Below, piece after piece: positions 53,683-63,238 of a DNA stretch of 64,000 bases. Each line of letters starts with the position of its first letter. Positions within the stretch are counted from its first letter, which is position 1. This DNA is from Arthrobacter bambusae. Its GTDB lineage: Bacteria; Actinomycetota; Actinomycetes; Actinomycetales; Micrococcaceae. Where the stretch lies: positions 124,001-188,000 of the forward strand of contig NZ_JAHHZS010000005.1 of the NCBI RefSeq assembly GCF_022606295.1. The letters run 5' to 3'. The notes under the pieces were generated by a model. It saw only the letters and a list, made by a program, of their open reading frames with translations. It did no database searches and had not been told where the DNA came from. The position numbers and the translations under genes were made by a program.

Positions 53683-54350
53683 GCGGAATTCCCCCCGGAG
53701 CTCACCGCGGTAAACCGCAGATCGGGCCGGCGCTTGGCAATCCCGTCCAGAACAGTGGAGACCGCGTCCCGGACCACCGCAGCGTCACCGCCCGTATCGC
53801 GAACGGCGTCGAGCGCTACGGCGGCGTGCCGTAGGAACGCGTCCCAATCGCCTCCGCCGGCACGGAGTGCCCTCCATGGCGACATCAGGGCGGCGCGGCG
53901 AAGCCATTCGTCTGGTTCCTGCGCCCACCGGTCCAGCACGCCGTCAGCGCGCGACCTTAGCTGCCCTTCCAGCCCGGCGATCAACGGCCCGATCACGTCG
54001 ACCGCCAGCGGATCGACCAATTCGCGGAGCCTTCCTTCGCGGATAAAACCCTCAAGCCTGGTCAGATCGGTATTGATCAGGAGCTGGACGTTTGACTGCA
54101 ACAGGACGATTGCCGCGAGCCTTCGTTCGAAGACGGGAACCTCCCACAATTCCGAGCTCAAGGCGGTGACTTCGTCGTGCTCGAGTGCCGGGTACTTGCG
54201 GAGGGCGTCGCGGACTGTCCCGCGGACGGCACCCACGGAGGAGCCGTAATAACGGTGGCCTCCTCCGAGCCGGCTCTGCATGTCTTCCGCGCGGATCCAG
54301 GAGCTTTCACGGCGTAAAGCCTCATCGATGAACTCGCCAGCGTCACTCAT
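53679..54350 (-). CDS. DNA alkylation repeat protein (AlkD-like)
   Basis: 223 residues of HEAT-like repeats: YYGSSVGAVRGTVRDALRKY (near 30), SELWEVPVFERRLAAIVLL (near 64) and the segment DEWLRRAALMSP (near 165), which are the usual AlkD positions. AlkD excises alkylated purines, but many family members lack activity. The start could also be ATG 54359, three codons earlier, with TATTGC six bases upstream. It meets the deacetylase gene head-on at the stop codon. Confidence 0.75.
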   Translation of the reverse strand: MSDAGEFIDEALRRESSWIRAEDMQSRLGGGHRYYGSSVGAVRGTVRDALRKYPALEHDEVTALSSELWEVPVFERRLAAIVLLQSNVQLLINTDLTRLEGFIREGRLRELVDPLAVDVIGPLIAGLEGQLRSRADGVLDRWAQEPDEWLRRAALMSPWRALRAGGGDWDAFLRHAAVALDAVRDTGGDAAVVRDAVSTVLDGIAKRRPDLRFTAVSSGGNSA

Positions 54351-54379
54351 GCGAAACATTCTTCCGCAATAGCGTGCGT

Positions 54380-55354
54380 TCAGACGTACTCGCCAAACCA
54401 GGCCAGCATGTCCCGCCACGCAGCGGTCGCTTGCGCTTCGTTGTACCGCTCGCTGGTGTCGTTGTGGAATGCATGGTCGACGCCGGGATAGACAGTGAGC
54501 TTGTGGCGCACATCGGTGGCAGCCAGGGCATCCCGAAGGGCAGGCATCGCGCCGGTGATGCGCTGGTCGAGTTCGGCATAGACGCCAAAGACGGCAGGTT
54601 TGATGGATGGGACTTTATCGAGATCGGGGGCGGGTCCATAGAAGGCGGCAGTGGCTTTCAGCCTCGGTATTTCCGTCGCGCATTGCCAGGTGATGCCGCC
54701 GCCAAAACAATAGCCGTTCATCGCGATCCGCTCTCCGTCAACGTCATCCAGCGACCGGAGATAGTCGAAACCCGCCGAGAAGTCGGAGACGTGGCGTTCA
54801 GCTCCGGCCCGGGTCAGGGCTCCGGGTACGGCGTCGGGATCCAGGCTCGATGTGCCTCCTTCCCTGCTGAGGAGATCCGGGGCCAAGGCAACGTATCCGG
54901 CGTGCGCGAAACGCCGCGCTATGTCCTGGATATGCGGTGTCAGTCCACGGTTCTCGTGGCAAACCAGCACCGCCGGCCCAGCGCCGGCCGTGTCGGGCCG
55001 CGCAAGGTAGGCGCTGATTTCGGTTTCGCCTGCCGGGAACCGGACCATGGCCGCCTCCAATCCGGGCGCGCCCTCGGGAACGGAAAGAGGGCTCTTCGCT
55101 CCAGGCACGGCCCCGGCCATCGCCGTGGTAACCGGCCGGACGGACGATGCGTCCGGTGCTGGCATGGGATCACCGCTTCGCGGGACCTCCTCCGGAGTGC
55201 ATCCGAGCTGCAGCATCGTCGAGGACGCGGCAGCCATGCTCCCGGTGATGAATGCGAGCCGACGGACGAATGCCCGCTGCGACATGTCTCCCGAGCGGTA
55301 ATCGTCGAAGAATTCCTCGACCAAGTACTTTTCAAATTTCCCGAGCTGGATCAT
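54380..55354 (-). CDS. Dienelactone hydrolase-family protein
   Basis: 324 residues. The catalytic domain has CHENRGLTPHIQDIARRFA (near 135), the nucleophile motif GYCFGGG (Cys in the Ser position, near 220), Asp in ELDQRITG and His in GVDHAFHND (near 300). Dienelactone hydrolase itself uses Cys. The N-terminal 40 residues look like a signal or transmembrane anchor (LAFITGSMAAASSTMLQLGC with a lipobox-like LQLGC), so the protein may be exported. AGGAGG lies six bases before ATG 55354. The substrate is unknown. Confidence 0.85.
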   Translation of the reverse strand: MIQLGKFEKYLVEEFFDDYRSGDMSQRAFVRRLAFITGSMAAASSTMLQLGCTPEEVPRSGDPMPAPDASSVRPVTTAMAGAVPGAKSPLSVPEGAPGLEAAMVRFPAGETEISAYLARPDTAGAGPAVLVCHENRGLTPHIQDIARRFAHAGYVALAPDLLSREGGTSSLDPDAVPGALTRAGAERHVSDFSAGFDYLRSLDDVDGERIAMNGYCFGGGITWQCATEIPRLKATAAFYGPAPDLDKVPSIKPAVFGVYAELDQRITGAMPALRDALAATDVRHKLTVYPGVDHAFHNDTSERYNEAQATAAWRDMLAWFGEYV

Positions 55355-55457
55355 GGAAGGCCTCCTGGGTCTGCCGCATATCTTCCTCCCAAGGCTGGCG
55401 ACCGGCAAGGGCAGCAAACGATGGGGAAAGCAGCCCGGCAGTGAGAGACTCGGATCC

Positions 55458-56348
55458 ATGCGCGAATTCGTGGTCCTCGGCACCGCTTCCCAGGTCCCCA
55501 CCCGGACCCGCAACCACAACGGATATGTGCTCCACTGGGACGGGGAGGGCCTGCTCTTCGACCCTGGAGAAGGCACCCAGCGCCAAATGATCCAGGCGGG
55601 TGTCTCGGCCCGCCAGATCACCCGTATCTGCATCACCCATGTCCACGGCGACCACTGCCTGGGGCTTCCAGGGGTGCTTTCCCGCATGGCCCTAGACCGG
55701 GTTCCTCATCCGGTCCACTTGCACTATCCCGCATCCGGCGAGGACATGATCCGTGCGCTCGTTGCCGTGGCCTCCCCCGGCGCCGACCTTCGCCTGCATC
55801 CGCATGGCGGCGCAGGAGCCGTCGCCCCGGGACTGGAGGTACGCCCGCTCTTGCACCGGATCGAGACTTACGGCTACAGGGTTGCAGAACGCGACGGTCG
55901 CAGCCTTCTTCCGGACCGGCTGGCGGCGGCCGGGATTGCCGGTCCGGACATCAGCCTCCTCCAGCAGGACGGGAAACTGGGCGGGGTGCGCTTGGAGGAT
56001 GTGAGCGTGCCGAGGCCCGGGCAGAGCTTTGCTTTCGTCATGGACACGGCGCCATGCGCCGGTGCTGAGGAACTCGCCGAGGGCGTCGATCTTCTCGTCG
56101 CGGAGTCCACTTTCAGCGACGACGACGGCGAGCTCGCCGCCCAATACCGTCACCTGACGGCGGGCCAATCGGGCGCATTGGCTGCCACCGCCCACGCTGG
56201 CATGCTCATCCTCACCCACTTCTCGTCGCGCTATACCGACGTCGGCCTGCTCGCGGAGCAAGCCCGCGCGCGGTCGGGAGGAATTCCGGTGCTCGCGGCG
56301 AACGACTTGGACCGGATTCCCTTTCCAAAACGGCAGCGGTGGCCATAG
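55458..56348 (+). CDS. rnz: Ribonuclease Z
   Basis: 296 residues, metallo-beta-lactamase fold, tRNA 3'-end processing. The histidine motif THVHGDHCLGLPG (near 55) and later VMDTAPC, STFSDDDG and LTHFSSRY (near 255) with the catalytic His are all present. The length is typical of the short RNase Z form. ATG 55458 starts the conserved EFVVLGTASQVPT; the longer open frame overlaps the divergent hydrolase gene. Confidence 0.93.
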   Translation: MREFVVLGTASQVPTRTRNHNGYVLHWDGEGLLFDPGEGTQRQMIQAGVSARQITRICITHVHGDHCLGLPGVLSRMALDRVPHPVHLHYPASGEDMIRALVAVASPGADLRLHPHGGAGAVAPGLEVRPLLHRIETYGYRVAERDGRSLLPDRLAAAGIAGPDISLLQQDGKLGGVRLEDVSVPRPGQSFAFVMDTAPCAGAEELAEGVDLLVAESTFSDDDGELAAQYRHLTAGQSGALAATAHAGMLILTHFSSRYTDVGLLAEQARARSGGIPVLAANDLDRIPFPKRQRWP

Positions 56349-56383
56349 CTGGTGAGGGTGGTATTGCCGAGGTTCCGGACCTA

Positions 56384-56406
56384 AAACGAGTACACGCCAC
56401 TCGTTT
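56384..56406 (+). terminator. Short hairpin after rnz
   Basis: AAACGAGT and ACTCGTTT pair around a 7-nt loop 35 bases after the rnz stop. The 3' arm ends in TTT but no longer T-run follows. Confidence 0.4.
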
Positions 56407-56638
56407 CAGATCGTAGGAAAAGACGGTTGAATATATGTAGGAACAGATTCGGCACTTCGACAGCTACCGGCCCTGACGGGTCCGGAAAAGACGGGGCCGA
56501 CGGCGGGAGGGCCCCTGGAGCCCGGGGCTCGGGGCTCTCTACCCCAGACGCCGCCGGCCCCCCGGTCTGTGCTGTTCTGACTTGGTTGGGGGCGTCGGCT
56601 TTTACTTTGTGGCTGGCTGCCTGGTAGCCGGCCGGAAA
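56407..56638. other. Non-coding G-rich stretch
   Basis: No ORF with coding character on either strand. It contains clustered G and C runs (near 56490-56540) that could fold into several GC hairpins. Nothing else was recognised. Confidence 0.4.
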
Positions 56639-56750
56639 TGTCGGTGCCCGCACTGAAGATGCCTGCGTGTTGATCTTTCCTATCAGAAAAGCCCGGCCCG
56701 CCGCTGCCGTCCCGCGCGGCCGGATCGGCTACGACATCTCTGCTGAGCGG

Positions 56751-56918
56751 CTCCTGCTCCACACGATTCAGCCGAGGGAAGTGCTTGAGGCCCTCCTGTC
56801 GACTGGCGTCCATGTTCCGCACAACTCATTGGTCGATCCGTTTCATGAGGACGCCTATGACTGGATGCGCCGGCAGATGGCAGCCCGGCTGACCACCCAG
56901 GGTAACGGGGCCGTCTGG
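56751..56918 (+). pseudogene. Remnant of a DUF3841 gene
   Basis: About 56 codons read LLLHTIQPREVLEALLSTGV to YDWMRRQMAARLTTQG and AVW, the N-terminal third of DUF3841 proteins. No start codon lies at the right place (the first Leu stands for the usual Met) and similarity stops abruptly at AVW, after which the frame reads only low-complexity residues. A normal member is about 190 residues, so this is a truncated copy. Confidence 0.5.
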
Positions 56919-57015
56919 AGCTCTTGGCCCATCCCCCGGGCCCATCCCCCGGGCTCCTGTCCTGGGCCAATGTCCTGGAGAAAGTGTCAGTGCCCGCCGA
57001 TAGGTTCACCTTGAA

Positions 57016-58158
57016 ATGATTGCCGAGAAAAGGATCCGCCCCGGTATGTCCGCACCAGCTTCGTTTGAATCAACGCCCGCGAAATCCGTCATGCCTGCTT
57101 GGTACCCGGAGCTGCTGGCTTCGGTGTCACGTCAGATCCATTCCGGCAGGTCCAGGGCAGTCTCAGCCGCCAACCGGGAGATGCTCCTTTCCTACTGGGC
57201 CATTGGTAAGCAACTGGCCGAGCGGGAGTCCGCGGAGGGGTGGGGCAGCAAAGTGGTCACGCGGCTCTCGGCAGACATCCGGTCGGCCTTCCCTGAGGCG
57301 AAGGGCTTCTCACCACGAAACCTCCGGTACATGAAGTCTTTTGCAGAGGCTTGGCCGGACTTCCCAATGTTGCAACAGTCTGTTGCAACATTGCCGTGGG
57401 GCCACAACGTCATCCTGCTCGACAAACTGGCGGACCAAGCTGACAGGGTCTGGTACGCCGACCAGGCCCTGGCGGAAGGCTGGTCGCGAAGCGTCTTGGC
57501 AGTCCAGATCGAAACCCGGCTTCACGAACGCTCCGGCAAGGCGATCACCAACTTCAAGGCGACCATGCCGCCGTCGGACTCTGATCTTGCCCAACAGTCG
57601 TTCAAAGACCCCTATGTCTTCGATTTCGTCGCCATGAGTGGCAAGCGGGACGAGCGCGACCTTGAAAACCAGTTGATCCGGCACGTTGAGAAGTTCCTCT
57701 TGGAACTTGGCCAAGGCTTCGCGTTCGTGGGCCGGCAGGTAAGGCTCACCATCAGCAGCGACGAGTTCTTCACGGATCTGCTGTTCTACAACTTCAAACT
57801 GCGATGCTTCGTGGTCATTGAACTGAAGGCCACCGCCTTCAAACCCGAATACCTAGGCCAAATCAACATGTACATGTCCGCCGTGGACGATCTGCTCGCG
57901 CACGCCGACGATCAGCCAACCATTGGGCTCCTGCTATGCAAGACCAAAAACAACGTCGTGGCCGAATATGCGCTGCGCGGGTTCAACAAGCCCGTTGGCA
58001 TCGCAGAATGGGAAGCCGAGATCGCGGGGTCGCTGCCCGAAATCGCGTCAACGCTGCCGAGCATCAGCGAGCTGGAGGCTGAGCTTTCGCAGGGCATCAG
58101 CAGCAAGCCGGTCGAGCAGCGGGAACCGGTGTGGGGCTCTCCCAGCGACGGAGCTTAA
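57016..58158 (+). CDS. YhcG-type PDDEXK nuclease (DUF1016)
   Basis: 380 residues. The N-terminal DUF1016 half reads SYWAIGKQLAERES and SPRNLRYMKSFAEAWPDF; the C-terminal half has the nuclease core FTDLLFYNFKLRCFVVIELK (Asp and the E-x-K pair, near 270) and YMSAVDDLLAHADDQPTIGLLLC. YhcG proteins usually travel with type I restriction genes or sit in defence islands; no hsd genes are found here. A function in nucleic-acid processing or defence is likely but unproven. The start is weakly supported; ATG 57046 is possible. Confidence 0.85.
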   Translation: MIAEKRIRPGMSAPASFESTPAKSVMPAWYPELLASVSRQIHSGRSRAVSAANREMLLSYWAIGKQLAERESAEGWGSKVVTRLSADIRSAFPEAKGFSPRNLRYMKSFAEAWPDFPMLQQSVATLPWGHNVILLDKLADQADRVWYADQALAEGWSRSVLAVQIETRLHERSGKAITNFKATMPPSDSDLAQQSFKDPYVFDFVAMSGKRDERDLENQLIRHVEKFLLELGQGFAFVGRQVRLTISSDEFFTDLLFYNFKLRCFVVIELKATAFKPEYLGQINMYMSAVDDLLAHADDQPTIGLLLCKTKNNVVAEYALRGFNKPVGIAEWEAEIAGSLPEIASTLPSISELEAELSQGISSKPVEQREPVWGSPSDGA

Positions 58159-58159
58159 T

Positions 58160-58169
58160 TGTCGGTGCC
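58160..58169 (+). repeat. TGTCGGTGCC motif before the HNH gene (one of three copies)
   Basis: The same ten bases occur at 56639-56648 and, with one change (TGTCAGTGCC), at 56985-56994. Each copy lies 15-35 bases before a gene start or gene remnant in the same direction, so it may be a shared promoter or recognition motif. Confidence 0.45.
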
Positions 58170-58187
58170 TCCTGAGATGCTGGGGGC

Positions 58188-59897
58188 ATGGATGGAAAGA
58201 CAGCCTGGAGCGCGGAGAGCAGGGCGGCAGTGGAGGCCGTTGCCGCGTCCGTTGCCGTGCTTGCCGCCTTCGCTCAGGACGCTGGTCCCTCCGAACGCCC
58301 CGATCCGCTCCGGGATCTCGCCGATGGTTGCCTGGACGGCCTCGCCGAAGTGGCCAGGCTGGAAGCCCGGACCGCCGCGCTGAAAGCGAAGCTCGCCGCG
58401 GATTACGTCCAGGCGGCCAGTGCCCTGGCGCCGCCAGCGTCCTCGCCACAGGAATCCACCGCCCAGGAACTTGCCCTGATCGCCGAGGTCGCCTGCGTCC
58501 TGACCGTCAGCGAACGGACTGCCGGGGGCCTCCTGGTCGAATCCCGGTCCCTGACCACGACGCTGCCGCTGACCCTGAAGGCCCTGCAGTCCGGAACGAT
58601 CTCCTGGCAGCACGCCCGGATCATCGTCGACGAAACAAGCGGCCTGGGCCCCGCCGGGGCAGCCGCCCTGGAAGCGCACTTCCTGGACCCCGATGCTCCC
58701 AACCCCGCCCGCGGCTGCCCGGCCGGGGCCCTCGTCCCGTCCCGGTTCCGGGCCAAAGCACGCACCTGGCGCGAACGCCACCACCCCGTCAGCATCGAAT
58801 CGCGCCACGCCAAGAGCGCCGAAGACCGGCGGGTCGAATACCTCCCGGACCGCGACGGCATGGCCTGGCTCTCCGCCTACCTCCCGGCGGCCACCGCCGC
58901 GGGCATATGGGAACGGACCACCGCCGCCGCCCGCGCCCTCCAAGGCCCCGACGAGCCCCGGACCCTCGCCCAGCTCCGCGCTGACATCACCGCCACCTGG
59001 CTCCTCACCAACACCACCGGCGGTGTGCCCGACGGCGGCCTGGCGGGCGTTGTGCCCGACGGCGGCCTGCCGGGCGTTGTGCCCGACGGCGGCCTGGCGG
59101 GCGGCGGACGCGCGGAACCGGGGCTGACGGGGCGCGTTCCGTCCCCGCGGGCGCAGGTGCTGGTCACCGTCCCGATCCTGTCCCTGCTGGGCGTCACGGA
59201 GGAACCGGCCATGCTGGACGGGTATGGGCCGATCCCGCCGTCCATGGCCAGGAGCCTGATCGCCGACGGCGCTGACTCTTTTCACCGCGTCTTGATCGAC
59301 CCCCGCGACGGCGCTCCGCTGGAAATCGGACGGACGAGCTACCGCCTCACCAAGGCCCAGCGCCAGTGGCTGCGGCTCCGCGACGGCAAATGCCCTTTCC
59401 CCGGCTGCAACAACCACTCCCTGGACAACGACGCGGACCATCTCTTGGCCTGGGCCGACGGCGGCACCACCGGCATCACCAACCTCGGCCAACCCTGCCC
59501 CAAGCACCACCGTCTCAGACATCGGACCGGATGGACTCCCTCCCCGGCCAGCAAGGACCACCCGCCGGGCTGGACCTCACCATCCAAACGGCACTACCCC
59601 AGCGAACAGCAGGACTGGGAACCACCCCGCTGGCCACACCACTTCACGATCATCGACACGGACCTGGACACGGGTGCGCCACCGGGCCATGAGCTGCCGG
59701 CACATCCGGAATTTCCGCGGGATCCGGAACTGCCGCAGGATCCCTTCCCGGACTGGTGCTCCTTCACGGCCGCACATCCATGGCCCGACCCCGACGACAT
59801 GGACGTTGACCACGGTCCAGTCGATCCTGGGGATCCGGATCGACCCGTGCGGCTGAACGACCCCTACCCGGAATGTCCCGAGTTCCAAACCGCTTGA
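58188..59897 (+). CDS. DUF222/HNH endonuclease domain protein
   Basis: 569 residues. An N-terminal DUF222 domain (about residues 50-330) is followed by an HNH motif in GKCPFPGCNNHSLDNDADH and HLLAWADGGTTGITNLGQPC (near 405-435), with the Cys pair and CPKHH. This is the actinobacterial 13E12-repeat type, present in many copies in such genomes. Its role is unknown; homing-like or DNA-modification activity is suspected. The linker contains three copies of a nine-residue unit. The C-terminus is acidic and Pro/Asp-rich. Confidence 0.9.
   Translation: MDGKTAWSAESRAAVEAVAASVAVLAAFAQDAGPSERPDPLRDLADGCLDGLAEVARLEARTAALKAKLAADYVQAASALAPPASSPQESTAQELALIAEVACVLTVSERTAGGLLVESRSLTTTLPLTLKALQSGTISWQHARIIVDETSGLGPAGAAALEAHFLDPDAPNPARGCPAGALVPSRFRAKARTWRERHHPVSIESRHAKSAEDRRVEYLPDRDGMAWLSAYLPAATAAGIWERTTAAARALQGPDEPRTLAQLRADITATWLLTNTTGGVPDGGLAGVVPDGGLPGVVPDGGLAGGGRAEPGLTGRVPSPRAQVLVTVPILSLLGVTEEPAMLDGYGPIPPSMARSLIADGADSFHRVLIDPRDGAPLEIGRTSYRLTKAQRQWLRLRDGKCPFPGCNNHSLDNDADHLLAWADGGTTGITNLGQPCPKHHRLRHRTGWTPSPASKDHPPGWTSPSKRHYPSEQQDWEPPRWPHHFTIIDTDLDTGAPPGHELPAHPEFPRDPELPQDPFPDWCSFTAAHPWPDPDDMDVDHGPVDPGDPDRPVRLNDPYPECPEFQTA
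59025..59105 (+). repeat. Three tandem 27-bp units inside the HNH gene
   Basis: Units at 59025, 59052 and 59079 encode VPDGGLAGV, VPDGGLPGV and VPDGGLAGG. The reading frame is kept because 27 is a multiple of three. Confidence 0.85.
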
Positions 59898-59994
59898 TCC
59901 ACTGGAAGTCCGTGCAGGAGGGACGCAGGCCACAGCATCCGGAGCTTCCTGTCCTAGTATGCTCAACCCCACCAGTGACCAACAGGAGGCTGAA

Positions 59995-60666
59995 GTGGTC
60001 GAAGAGACTGTGCTCGAGATAGTGGCCGAGCTGGCCGCGCTCGAGGACCCGAAGCCTCGCGCGGTGAACGAAAAACACGGGGACGATCACGGTGTGAACC
60101 TCGGCAAACTCCGCGCCCTCGCGAAGCGGTTGAAGACGCAGCAGGAACTCGCGCACCAGCTCTGGGCGACGGATGAAACGGCCGCCAGGCTTTTGGCCAT
60201 CCTGATCTGCCGTCCGAAGGGGTTCGACCGTGATGAGTTGGACGTCATGTTGCGCCAGGCGCGGACTCCGAAGGTGCACGACTGGCTCGTCAATTACGTG
60301 GCGAAGAAGAACCCGCACTGCGAAGAATTGCGTCTTGCCTGGTTCACCGATCCGGATCCGGTGGTGGCGAGTGCCGGTTGGGCGTTGACGAGCGAACGGG
60401 TGGCGAAGAATCCCGAGGGCCTGGATCTCGCAGGATTGCTCGACGTCATCGAGGCGGAGATGGAAGACGCGCCGGATCGCCTGCAATGGGCCATGAACCA
60501 GTGCTTGGCCCAGATCGGGATCGAACACGCCGAGCATCGCGCCCGCGCCATTGACATCGGTGAGCGCTTGGGGGTGCTCAGGGATTATCCGACTCCCCCG
60601 AACTGCACGTCTCCGTTCGCACCCATCTGGATCAGCGAGATGGTGCGCCGACAGCAGGATAAGTAG
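59995..60666 (+). CDS. Second AlkD-like DNA alkylation repeat protein
   Basis: 223 residues. Segments VNEKHGDDHGVNLGKLRALAKR (a typical AlkD-branch start), LAHQLWATDETAARLLAILI and DWLVNYVAKKNPH support HEAT-like alkylation repeats. Function unproven. GTG 59995 is chosen because a perfect AGGAGG lies five bases upstream; the ATG at 59959 has no ribosome site. Confidence 0.75.
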   Translation: MVEETVLEIVAELAALEDPKPRAVNEKHGDDHGVNLGKLRALAKRLKTQQELAHQLWATDETAARLLAILICRPKGFDRDELDVMLRQARTPKVHDWLVNYVAKKNPHCEELRLAWFTDPDPVVASAGWALTSERVAKNPEGLDLAGLLDVIEAEMEDAPDRLQWAMNQCLAQIGIEHAEHRARAIDIGERLGVLRDYPTPPNCTSPFAPIWISEMVRRQQDK

Positions 60667-60788
60667 GAATTGAACGGGCCATCCGACCCTCTACTTCCTA
60701 CAGTTTCGGCTGGCACGTTCCCTGGCCGAGGAGGGTAGATCTGGCGGATCCCGCGCCAATCCGACCCGGGACCGGTGCAGCTCCGGTT

Positions 60789-61343
60789 TCAGCCCTTGAC
60801 GATGGACATCGGCAAAAGGCCCCCCGGCGTGGAAGGGGCGATGCTGTCCAGCTGCCATCCATCCACGGATGCCAGGAACATAGCGGGCTGCGACACCGAG
60901 TAGCCCAACGGGACGTTGCTTGGCCCGTTCGCCGCCGAGGCCTGGTGTTCTTCCGTGAGTTCCTTGAAATGGACGCTTGCCGTCGACCCGCTCACCTCCA
61001 CGGATTCCACCGTGATCTTCGTCGAAAAGTCCGTGTACCAAAAGCCCTTTGACTTGAACCCGGCCTTTGACCGGGCCACCACCGGGAGGTCCCGCGCGCG
61101 CTTGGCCCGGTACGCCGCCGTCGTCTGCCCTTCGGCCAGGCGTGGAGCAGTGGGATTGTCGAGGACGGTGGCGTTTCGGTCCTCGACAGCAGTCTGGATG
61201 ATGGCAGTGAGCTCCGACGACGACGGGCTGGGCACCGCTGTTGTGGAGGAGTCGACCGGGAGCGGCCCGGCTATCGTCTGGCACCCGGAGAGGGCCAACC
61301 CCAACAGCACGGCGACGGCGGCCACAGTGCGCGGATGCTTCAT
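60789..61343 (-). CDS. Putative lipoprotein of unknown function
   Basis: 184 residues. Signal peptide with lipobox (VAVLLGLALSGC) followed by a Ser/Thr/Pro linker and a folded part (FWYTDFSTKITVESVEVSGS). It resembles the many actinobacterial lipoproteins with a cystatin/NTF2-like fold, but the family is not recognised. AGG-rich bases (GAGGGGGCCAAGG) precede the ATG. The hypothetical gene upstream on the same strand ends 33 bp before its start. Confidence 0.75.
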   Translation of the reverse strand: MKHPRTVAAVAVLLGLALSGCQTIAGPLPVDSSTTAVPSPSSSELTAIIQTAVEDRNATVLDNPTAPRLAEGQTTAAYRAKRARDLPVVARSKAGFKSKGFWYTDFSTKITVESVEVSGSTASVHFKELTEEHQASAANGPSNVPLGYSVSQPAMFLASVDGWQLDSIAPSTPGGLLPMSIVKG

Positions 61344-61376
61344 CCTTGGCCCCCTCGCTGTGGATGTCCCCACAGC

Positions 61377-61967
61377 CTACGCGCGTTTCGCGAATTCAAT
61401 GCGTATGTATTCGAGCTCTTCGCGTGGGAGGACAGCAGTCATAACCCCACCCTGTTCAAGTGACGCGCCAACCCCGTACACGAGGGGATCCGCGTCGATC
61501 TCCACACCCTGCACTTCGACGCCGTCAATCCATACGGTTACGACGCGGCTGCCCGGACGATTACTGATGTCCCCGGCGTTACGGTCCCACGCGATGCCCC
61601 CGGGCCATTCACTCCGGTAGCGATTCACGAGGATGTGGTTCATGTGTTCTGTCAGCACCTGGGCCGGGGATGGGCGTTCGGAAGGGTCCCGATGCCACGT
61701 GGTCCGCACGGCCTCCCAGAGCTGCGGGTATCGCATCCGTTGAACCCCTTCAATCAGCCATGCCGGTCGCGGCCATGGCGGAAAGTCTTCGATCGACCTT
61801 CGCGCTTGCTCGTCGAGCTCGGCCAGATTCATCGGGTCGGATCGGCCAGCGGGATTGCGCCACAGCGTATAGGTAATGCTCGCCGACATCTCGTTATATC
61901 CGCGGGAGTCCTGCCCGTACTGTATGCCGACCACATCCGGATCTTCCAGCGATGGCTGGGGCACCAT
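61377..61967 (-). CDS. Hypothetical protein
   Basis: 196 residues without a signal peptide or membrane span; the N-terminal half (EDFPPWPRPAWLIEGVQRM, WEAVRTTWHRDPS) is rich in Trp and Arg. No family recognised. GGGGAGG lies one base before the ATG, unusually close. It is probably in an operon with the downstream lipoprotein gene. Confidence 0.7.
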   Translation of the reverse strand: MVPQPSLEDPDVVGIQYGQDSRGYNEMSASITYTLWRNPAGRSDPMNLAELDEQARRSIEDFPPWPRPAWLIEGVQRMRYPQLWEAVRTTWHRDPSERPSPAQVLTEHMNHILVNRYRSEWPGGIAWDRNAGDISNRPGSRVVTVWIDGVEVQGVEIDADPLVYGVGASLEQGGVMTAVLPREELEYIRIEFAKRA

Positions 61968-62055
61968 GCCTCCCCATATCGCCCACTTGAACGCCGTAAT
62001 GCCCGAGCCGTGCGAGGGGACCGTTCCGGTGGTCCAGTCCCCGTCCTCGTGAAAA

Positions 62056-62120
62056 ACAACGCGGGGTCACTTAGCGCCCATTCCGATGCCTTGGATGGGC
62101 GATAAGTGACCCCGCGTTGT
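62056..62120. repeat. 65-bp long palindrome downstream of nrdF
   Basis: Arms ACAACGCGGGGTCACTTA (from 62056) and TAAGTGACCCCGCGTTGT (to 62120) match exactly; the inner part GCGCCCATTCC/GGATGGGCGA pairs with one deletion and one mismatch. No T-run. It lies 26 bp after the nrdF stop. Confidence 0.7.
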
Positions 62121-62145
62121 GGGCCGCCAGGAAGGGAAGGGAGGA

Positions 62146-63129
<984 letters not shown>

Positions 63130-63238
63130 TTAACGTATGTGTTCTTTAAGGTAAGCGTACGACGCCGGGCGCTCGCCCGGCGTCGTACTCTTCAGTTTTG
63201 AGGCGCGGCGGCTGCCGCAAATAAACAACCGAAAACAG

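Noticed and set aside
57016..58158. Type I restriction-modification locus
   Set aside because: Only the YhcG-type nuclease is found; no hsdR, hsdM or hsdS gene lies nearby.
58155..59561. 468-codon minus-strand ORF opposite the HNH gene
   Set aside because: Mirror of DUF222/HNH motifs and of the 27-bp repeat.
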